Shown piece by piece: positions 40,950 through 46,062 of a stretch of DNA of 46,062 bases (within the stretch, counting starts at the first letter, position 1; each line of letters starts with the position of its first letter). The position numbers and the translations under genes are program-made. The stretch comes from Nitrospirota bacterium (GTDB lineage Bacteria; Nitrospirota; Nitrospiria; Nitrospirales; Nitrospiraceae). The notes below the pieces were generated by a model, which saw nothing but the letters and a program-made list of their open reading frames with translations, ran no database searches and was not told the origin of the DNA. Location: the NCBI GenBank assembly GCA_030682135.1, contig JAUXQT010000071.1, positions 1-46,062 of the forward strand, read 5' to 3'.

Positions 40950-42198
40950 TCGCCACCCTCCCGTCTGAGGTCACTTTCCAACTCTGAATCGCATTGTAGT
41001 GGTATGAGGAATGAACCCCTCTGGCTGCCACGAGGGCGGCTCTGGCCGGCTGCACATAGCCGGTCTCATCGGTACAGCGGCTTTGCAGGATTGTTTCCTT
41101 CCCGTTCCAGCGCCAATCGAACCGGAAACGTGTGTGGCACTGCGGGAGCACCGGCTCCTGGAGGCGTGCTGGTTGCCACGTCCGCCCGTTGTCGATACTC
41201 ACCTCAACCGCTGTCACCACACCGCGTCCGCTCCAGGCGAGCCCGCGAATCTCAACGAAGCCTGGTTCGATCTGGTGGCCACCCGATGGACTTGTAATCA
41301 CTGATTTGGCCTCCATGGCAAAGCTAAATTGCCGGGCGGTGCCGTCCGGCATCAGATCGGTATAGCGCGATGTTTCCTCGCGGGTCATGAAGGGCGCCGT
41401 GCCGAGTTTGAGCCGCCTGAGCCACTTGATGCAGGTATTGCCTTCCCAGCCTGGAATCACCAGGCGCAGCGGGTAGCCTTGTTCCGGCCTGAGGGCCTCG
41501 CCATTTTGTCCATAGCAGAGGAGCGCATCCTTCAGCACCTCCGCCAGCGGCAGGCTGCGGGTCATGGCGGCGGCATCGCTGCCTTCGGCCAGGACCCAGG
41601 CCGCGTCCGGATTGACACCGGCCTCGGTCAACACCGTCGCCAGCGGCACGCCCGTCCACTCGCTGGTGCTCATGAGCCCATGCGTGTCTTGAACGGTCTT
41701 CCCATGGGGGCCTTCCCATTCCTTCCCGGAATTGCCGGAGCATTCGATGAACAGCATGCGTGTCACGGAGGGAAAGCGCGTGAGATCCGCCATCGAAAAG
41801 ACAAGCGGTCGTTCGACCAGTCCATGAATCAACAGCCGGTGGCGATCGGGATCGATGGCCGGCACGCCGTTGTGATGGCGCTCGAAGTGCAGCGCGGACG
41901 GGGTGATGATGCCATGCAAGGATTGGTGAGGCGTCAACGAATGGGTGGCCGTGGTCAGGCGTCGTGCGGTTTCTGTCGATGCGCGTGCGCCATAGGGACT
42001 GGGGCCGTGACCTGGCACGCGGGTGGGATCGGTGTCGTTCTGTTCTGCTGCCGGCAGCAGTGATGGGGCGATCAATCCGGAAGCGGTCGCCGCCACCGCC
42101 GAGACCGCGCTGACCAGCCATGCGCGGCGATCGACGCGTTCCTGCTCAGGAGCTTCCGCCTCCGGTGAAACAGGCTTCTCTTGATCCGGTGAGCGCAT
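40936..42198 (-). CDS. soxC: Sulfite/sulfur dehydrogenase molybdenum subunit, SoxC-like
   Basis: 420 residues. A twin-arginine-type signal (DRRAWLVSAVSAVAATASG) indicates export in folded form. The molybdopterin domain has the cysteine ligand in FIECSGNS (C153), followed by GYPLRLVIPGWEGNTCIKWL and the C-terminal dimerisation domain (VEIRGLAWSGRG, VEVSIDNGRTW). SoxC/SorA enzymes oxidise sulfite or protein-bound sulfane sulfur in the periplasm. Start at ATG 42198. It forms an operon with the cytochrome gene. The other sox genes are not in the window, so sulfite oxidation is more likely than complete Sox chemistry. Confidence 0.88.
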   Translation of the reverse strand: MRSPDQEKPVSPEAEAPEQERVDRRAWLVSAVSAVAATASGLIAPSLLPAAEQNDTDPTRVPGHGPSPYGARASTETARRLTTATHSLTPHQSLHGIITPSALHFERHHNGVPAIDPDRHRLLIHGLVERPLVFSMADLTRFPSVTRMLFIECSGNSGKEWEGPHGKTVQDTHGLMSTSEWTGVPLATVLTEAGVNPDAAWVLAEGSDAAAMTRSLPLAEVLKDALLCYGQNGEALRPEQGYPLRLVIPGWEGNTCIKWLRRLKLGTAPFMTREETSRYTDLMPDGTARQFSFAMEAKSVITSPSGGHQIEPGFVEIRGLAWSGRGVVTAVEVSIDNGRTWQPARLQEPVLPQCHTRFRFDWRWNGKETILQSRCTDETGYVQPARAALVAARGVHSSYHYNAIQSWKVTSDGRVANVQV

Positions 42199-42254
42199 AC
42201 ATCCTCTGTTTACGTCACGGTTGGCGTATCGATCAGTGTGCCCTCATTGGCTGT

Positions 42255-42291
42255 GCTGAGCAAGGGACTCGAAACCAATACCGTGCTCAGC
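42255..42291 (-). terminator. Weak hairpin after the bufferin operon
   Basis: GCTGAGCA (42255-42262) and TGCTCAGC (42284-42291) form an eight-bp stem with a 21-base loop, in the short gap after the DoxX gene. No T run. Confidence 0.3.
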
Positions 42292-42304
42292 CCTATGATT
42301 CATC

Positions 42305-42838
42305 TCATGCGTTGTGAAAAATAGGTTGTTTGGGTATAGCCGCATCGGTCGTGCTCATGGTGTGTCTTCGTCGATAGATGCGATCCAAAAGGGCGTCCAC
42401 TGAGATCAGCCCAGGTCCATGCAGGACGAAATACAGAAACAGCACTCCCCAATAGAACGCCTCTTGCAGCGCGGCTTCAGACAGCTGCCCATACGAGAGC
42501 GCGGCGACGATATTCAGTCCGAAGAGCGAGAGGGCCGCCCATCGTCCGGCCAGACCGATCACCAGCAGAAACGAGCCACCGAGTTCAACGGCCGTCGACA
42601 AATAGGCTGCCACCTCCGGCGGCAAAACCGGCACATCGTAGACCATGGTGAAGAGCATCACCGTGGACATCCAACTGGAGAGCTTGACCATTCCTCCTTT
42701 CCAGAAGATGTTCGCGAGGTACAGGCGCACAGAGAGGTCGAACAAGGGAGTCAGCGCTTCGATTCCACGGACTAGCCGCAGATAGGAGGAGGCTCCGTGA
42801 TCGATCACGCGATTCATGAGACTGTCGCGGTGTGCCAT
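42305..42838 (-). CDS. bufD: DoxX-family membrane protein, BufD-like
   Basis: 177 residues with four membrane helices. FDLSVRLYLANIFWKGGMVKLSSW and VAAYLSTAVELGGSFLLVIGLAGR match DoxX. In bufferin operons a DoxX protein is the fourth gene and is thought to help membrane electron flow or peptide maturation. GGAGGATCT precedes ATG 42838. The start lies 25 bases inside the preceding gene, typical of this operon. Assignment as BufD rests on context; DoxX proteins alone have other roles. Confidence 0.85.
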   Translation of the reverse strand: MAHRDSLMNRVIDHGASSYLRLVRGIEALTPLFDLSVRLYLANIFWKGGMVKLSSWMSTVMLFTMVYDVPVLPPEVAAYLSTAVELGGSFLLVIGLAGRWAALSLFGLNIVAALSYGQLSEAALQEAFYWGVLFLYFVLHGPGLISVDALLDRIYRRRHTMSTTDAAIPKQPIFHNA

Positions 42839-43611
42839 AGATCCTCCTTCACGGAAATTCCGGCTATGGCCTGCACGTTCAGCAGGGTGGTCATCAACCG
42901 GGTGAAATCGAAACCGGATTCAGCATCTCGTGCCAGTCGTTCGATCGATGCGACGGTCGCTCCCCGAGACAGGGCCTCCAGCAACCGGTAATCCAGCCAG
43001 GCCAGCGGTATGACCTGTACCGCTCCGCCGCTTCGCGCCACGATGAGGCCGGTCTGTTCCTCCGGAAGCGGCAAGTCGAGAGCCGCGTCCGGTGATACGT
43101 CCGCTTGGAGTGCCAGCCAGACGCGATGGACCGGAAAGGGAAAGGACAGGAACCGCGCGGTCTGATGGAATTGGAGGGTGATGCGCGAGGGATCTGCCGA
43201 GAGCATCGCGTGAAGCTGGTCAGGGGACAGCGGCGCCGAATCCGCCGCCTGATAGACCTCGTGACAGGCCCATTCGAGCCGTGCCAGCGCGACGAGGAGT
43301 GGCGGTGCATCGAGCCGTTGCAGCAAGGCCGGGAGGTGGCGGCCATACAGAAACAGATCGCCGCTGGTCGAGGGATGGTGCTTAAGGTACCCGCGCGCGA
43401 GCACGCCGAAATAGCCATCGCCGACCAGCCGATGCAACACGGGATAGGTGATCTTTAGCACCTGCACAAAGTTATTCCGAATCAATCGGCGGTAGAGTGC
43501 GATGCTGCGCAGCGCCGACCCATCCGCCGCCATCGCGGCTGTAACCGCAGCGTGATTCCCTTCAATAATGGATTTGGAGAAGGCCTGTTGCAGATCACAC
43601 AGCCTCGGCAT
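42814..43611 (-). CDS. bufC: DUF2063 protein, BufC-like
   Basis: 265 residues. LCDLQQAFSKSIIEGNH, YRRLIRNNFVQVLKITYPVLHRLVGD and ARGYLKHHPSTSGDLFLYGRHLPALL define the DUF2063 putative DNA-binding-like N-domain that in bufferin and methanobactin systems pairs with the DUF692 enzyme as recognition partner. ATG 43611 with GGAGGCTGCC; the frame to 43692 is spurious. The gene overlaps BufB by 17 bases and the DoxX gene by 25, so the products are made in step. It probably presents the precursor to BufB. Confidence 0.88.
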   Translation of the reverse strand: MPRLCDLQQAFSKSIIEGNHAAVTAAMAADGSALRSIALYRRLIRNNFVQVLKITYPVLHRLVGDGYFGVLARGYLKHHPSTSGDLFLYGRHLPALLQRLDAPPLLVALARLEWACHEVYQAADSAPLSPDQLHAMLSADPSRITLQFHQTARFLSFPFPVHRVWLALQADVSPDAALDLPLPEEQTGLIVARSGGAVQVIPLAWLDYRLLEALSRGATVASIERLARDAESGFDFTRLMTTLLNVQAIAGISVKEDLWHTATVS

Positions 43612-44440
43612 GGCAGCCTCCAAGAATGGCGTCAGCCTGTGCGGCTTGTTCGACCAGCACCGACAGCGGCGGGAGATTGGTATCCCATTCAATCAGCGTC
43701 GGGCGCGGGCCGAAGTGGTGGATCGCCCACTCATACAAGCTCCAGACTTCCGGGTACACAGGCTGGCCATGGGTATCGATCAGCATGCTCCCGAAGCGAT
43801 CGAAGCCTGCCAGGTGGATTTCCTGCACAGCCTCGACTGGAATCGCGCCCAGAAACTCAAGCGGATCCAGGCCGAAGTTGACGGCATTGACATAGACATT
43901 GTTCAGATCGAGCAGAATTCCGCAGCCGCTCCTCTTGACGGTCTCGGCCATGAAGGAGCTTTCTGGAATCGGAGAATCTTGCCAGGTCAGATATCGGGTA
44001 ATATTTTCGATGAGCATCGGACGCTTCAAGAATGTCTGGACTTCGTCGATTCTGGCGCAGACATGATCTAAACTCTCTTCGGTGTAGGGAAGGGGCAAGA
44101 GATCGTTGAAGAAGCGGCCGCTGACGGAGCACCAAGAAAGATGCTCGGACACGAAAGCCGGTTCAAATCGATCGAATAAGGCTTTCAGTTTGTGGAGATG
44201 AACCTGGTCGATCGGATCGGTAGAGCCTAACGATAGGCCGACGCCGTGAAAGCTCAGCGGGTAGCAAGCTCTGATGCGCTCAAGGATGCGCAACGGTGCG
44301 CCGCCCTCGCCGAAGTAATTCTCCGGATGGGTTTCCATCCAGGCCACCGGCGGTGGCGCGTCTAGGATCTCACGAAAATGATGTGCCCGCAGTCCGATCC
44401 CGGCCTGTGCCGGGATCGGGGCGGGATGTTGAACAGACAT
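43595..44440 (-). CDS. bufB: DUF692 multinuclear iron enzyme, BufB-like
   Basis: 281 residues. GIGLRAHHFREILDAPPPVAW, ETHPENYFGEGG, YPLSFHGVGLSLG, FVSEHLSW, IENITRY, LLDLNNVYVNAVNFGLDP, IHLAG and IDTHGQPV supply the histidines, glutamates and aspartates that bind iron ions in MbnB/BufB enzymes. These enzymes modify cysteines of a precursor peptide, forming oxazolone- or thiooxazole-type groups. Start at ATG 44440, 11 bases after the precursor gene. Member of a bufABCD operon; the modification in this species is inferred from family. Confidence 0.92.
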   Translation of the reverse strand: MSVQHPAPIPAQAGIGLRAHHFREILDAPPPVAWMETHPENYFGEGGAPLRILERIRACYPLSFHGVGLSLGSTDPIDQVHLHKLKALFDRFEPAFVSEHLSWCSVSGRFFNDLLPLPYTEESLDHVCARIDEVQTFLKRPMLIENITRYLTWQDSPIPESSFMAETVKRSGCGILLDLNNVYVNAVNFGLDPLEFLGAIPVEAVQEIHLAGFDRFGSMLIDTHGQPVYPEVWSLYEWAIHHFGPRPTLIEWDTNLPPLSVLVEQAAQADAILGGCHAEAV

Positions 44441-44451
44441 CGCTCGCCGTC

Positions 44452-44787
44452 CTACATCTTTTTCATCATCATCTCTTTCATCTTCGCCAGATCGTCTTTC
44501 GTAATGGGCAACACGGTGCCCTTGGCGATCTTGATGCACAAACCCTTCGGCAGGAACACATACGAATCGGCCTCATTGTCGGTCTTGGACTGGCCCACAC
44601 AGGAATGGAGACTGGTCTTGACCGCGCAGTCGTTCATGCCCGCCTTGGCGACGCCACCACAGGCCTCCCAGCCGGCAGGCATTTCAGCCATCTTCGGAGC
44701 CGCCGCCGCCGTCTGGGCACCAGCAAGACTGAGTGCAACCAACAATGCGGAATGGATCATGGCATGCTTCTTCGTCGTTGCGTTCAT
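44452..44787 (-). CDS. bufA: Bufferin precursor (DUF2282), BufA1-like
   Basis: 111 residues. Signal peptide of about 30 residues (IHSALLVALSLAGAQTAAAA), then the DUF2282 pattern with four cysteines, C43, C54, C63 and C84 (ACGGVAKAGMNDCA, SLHSCVGQSKTD, LPKGLCIKI). In bufferins two of the cysteines are converted to thiooxazoles and the product holds copper in the periplasm. The tail DDLAKMKEMMMKKM is rich in methionine and lysine and is longer than I expect for the family; methionines could add copper ligands. AAGGAGATTCAC precedes the ATG. First gene of the operon, with a CRP-like palindrome 200 bases upstream. Confidence 0.88.
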   Translation of the reverse strand: MNATTKKHAMIHSALLVALSLAGAQTAAAAPKMAEMPAGWEACGGVAKAGMNDCAVKTSLHSCVGQSKTDNEADSYVFLPKGLCIKIAKGTVLPITKDDLAKMKEMMMKKM

Positions 44788-45166
44788 GTGAATCTCCTTG
44801 AATAGGATGTGTGAGGTTGCGGAATCCGCTCATTGAGTCGCTGAACGTGCGTGTCCCCAATCGCTCGCCTCGATTCCCTCCTTGATGGACCTCCTTTCTC
44901 AACTGCAAGCGCTTCATGTTCCCGCTTGCATATGGATTGAGGGCGTAGCGGCATGGTCACATCCTATCGATTGTGCAGGAGACGCGCTGTGAGGTAGCTT
45001 ACAAAGGTATCCCGTTCGGGACGGCATACTCGCAGGTCCTTGTCCCCCGTCATCGCCTCGTTCCGTACCGAGCCATGTCGTGGAACATGTAGCATCCTGC
45101 TCCGCACAGCGATTCACTGTCGGGGCTGACTTCCGTTGGAGCATGCCTTAGGGACCCGGCATTTCT
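44788..45166. other. Leader region of the bufferin operon, no gene seen
   Basis: About 380 bases between the bufferin precursor and the DUF1348 remnant. It contains the CRP-like site at 44988-45003. No other gene, repeat or strong hairpin was found. Confidence 0.4.
44988..45003. promoter_or_regulatory. CRP-like palindrome upstream of the bufferin operon
   Basis: TGTGAGGTAGCTTACA, identical in all 16 bases to 35248-35263 beside the Crp-family gene nearly 10 kb away. The two sites have different flanks, so this is not part of a longer repeat. Confidence 0.6.
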
Positions 45167-45646
45167 TCATGGGCCGAGTTCAGACAAGGACGGATGATCA
45201 TCGGGGCATCGGCCCAATGCCCAGTGATACTTTCGATCCGATTCCCTGATGGACAGGTCGTTGATGCTTGCAATGCGCCGGCGCATGAGACCGGTTTCGT
45301 CGAACTCCCAGTTTTCGTTGCCGTAGGAACGGAGCCAATTTCCGGAATTGTCGTGCCACTCATAGGCAAAACGTACGGCAATGCGCGTTTCGTGGAAGGC
45401 CCACAGTTCCTTGATCAGCCGGTAGTCCAGCTCCCTAGCCCATTTGCGTCGAAGGAATTCAACGATAGCCTCACGACCGGACAGAAATTCCTCGCGGTTC
45501 CGCCATGAACTGTCGGCGCTGTAGGCCAGCGACACCCTCTCGGGGTCTCGGCTGTTCCAGGCATCCTCGGCCATACGGACTTTCTAGACCGCGGTGTTCC
45601 AGGTGAAGGGAGGAAGAGGAGGACGGCTACTCTGTTTGGACGACAT
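45167..45646 (-). pseudogene. DUF1348 (NTF2-like) gene with an early amber codon
   Basis: Reading from ATG 45646, which has a perfect ribosome site (AGGAGCACATC), gives SSRPPLPPFTWNTAV, then TAG at 45584-45586, then [19 protein letters not shown] and a complete DUF1348 domain to [15 protein letters not shown]. In this family the residue at the stop is normally glutamate (WNTAVEKV), so a single G-to-T change of GAG to TAG explains it. Translation could restart at ATG 45574 and give 135 residues lacking only the N-terminus, so partial function is possible. It adjoins an IS30 remnant. Confidence 0.8.
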
Positions 45647-45655
45647 GATGTGCTC

Positions 45656-46054
45656 CTACAGTGCGCACACGTTCTGGTCTTGCGTGCTTGCGACGAGATC
45701 TCCGGACACAGTTGCCAGCAGTTGATAATGGCCCAGCCCCAGTTCCTTGCCATAGGCCTTGCCCACGAGCACGTCCTGGACGTGCTGATGGTCCCAGGCG
45801 CGAAAGTAAGACCGGCCCTCCTTCAAGCCGTCGAATTCATGTCCCTCCAGTGCCTTGATCACGGCCTGCGTGTCGGTCGTGCCGGCCCGATAGGGTCGGC
45901 CCCTCGTCGCGTTGCGGGCCGACTCGCGGCTCAGGGTGCTGGGCGCCCGCCCCAATACCCTCGCCATCGTTCGCAACGACTGGCCGTGGGCCAGCCCCAG
46001 ACTCAAGGTTTCACGTTCTTCGGCACTCATGTGTTTATAGGATCTCGTGTGCAT
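45656..46054 (-). pseudogene. Chimera: IS30-type transposase N-terminus fused to a solute-binding-protein C-terminus
   Basis: 132 codons. Residues 1 to about 57 are the N-terminal helix-turn-helix of an IS30 transposase (YKHMSAEERETLSLGLAHG, LRTMARVLGRAPSTLSRESA). From about residue 60 the sequence changes to TDTQAVIKALEGHEFDGLKE and AWDHQHVQDVLVGKAYGKEL, which resembles the C-terminal end of periplasmic branched-chain amino acid/amide-binding proteins. The catalytic domain of the transposase and most of the binding protein are missing, so both are remnants joined in frame near 45880. No terminal inverted repeat could be confirmed. Confidence 0.65.
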
Positions 46055-46062
46055 GGCAACAC

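Noticed and set aside
41329-42063. 244-codon plus-strand open frame
   Set aside because: Antisense to the SoxC-like gene.
1-46062. tRNA or rRNA genes
   Set aside because: I looked for tRNA-like T-arm sequences and rRNA signatures on reading through and found none that I could support.

Overview
The window is about 46 kb of GC-rich bacterial chromosome from a Gram-negative organism: it has lipoproteins, outer-membrane barrels and a PagL-type lipid A enzyme. Gene content (c-di-GMP PilZ proteins, SoxCD-like sulfite/sulfur dehydrogenase, DUF3047, DUF3179, a bufferin operon) and the many short dispersed intergenic repeats suggest a Nitrospirota bacterium, probably Nitrospira-like. That assignment is inference; no rRNA or tRNA gene was seen to confirm it.

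Layout. 0-3.5 kb: end of an AEC permease, an ORF6N protein, a repeat-filled gap, a membrane-anchored transglycosylase-like protein and a PIN/AbrB toxin-antitoxin pair. 3.6-8.7 kb: a very large animal-type heme peroxidase lipoprotein, a two-TM unknown protein and an LPP20-like lipoprotein. 8.8-13.5 kb: zinc ribbon, CBS, two PilZ proteins, a SulP transporter and a DUF2892 protein, all on the minus strand. 13.9-19.5 kb: a second heme peroxidase, a methyltransferase, a GIY-YIG protein, an MFS exporter and an SDR. 19.7-23.4 kb: a flavin reductase, a barrel/lipoprotein pair coupled to a decapitated O-methyltransferase, and a third PilZ protein. 23.7-28.7 kb: a plus-strand run of TetR, SRPBCC, DUF1579, lipoprotein, BNR-repeat protein, MoaD-like, methyltransferase and TfoX-N. 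28.8-34.3 kb: small metabolic/unknown genes, then a tightly coupled thioredoxin-like/AhpD-like/DUF3179 operon, PagL, TVP38 and DUF2934. 34.4-40.4 kb: a Crp-family regulator, a large unknown periplasmic protein, TVP38 plus a flavin disulfide reductase, and DUF3047. 40.4-44.8 kb: SoxCD-like pair and a bufABCD copper-buffering operon. 45.2-46.06 kb: a nonsense-interrupted DUF1348 gene beside an IS30/solute-binding-protein chimera.

Most interesting pattern. The 15 kb around the Crp-family gene carries several 16-bp palindromes of the form TGTrAG-N4-CTyACA. They lie upstream of the thioredoxin/AhpD/DUF3179 operon, the large unknown gene next to crp, the TVP38/reductase pair and the bufferin operon. 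A weaker copy precedes pagL and a partial copy abuts the crp start codon. The regulator's recognition helix (CSRETV) matches that of E. coli CRP, which reads TGTGA-N6-TCACA. This looks like a local regulon for envelope, redox and copper stress. The thioredoxin/AhpD/DUF3179 operon is itself unusual: the AhpD E-x3-C-x2-C-x3-H frame is intact except that both cysteines are replaced.

All functional calls are made by eye from translated sequence; no database search was run.
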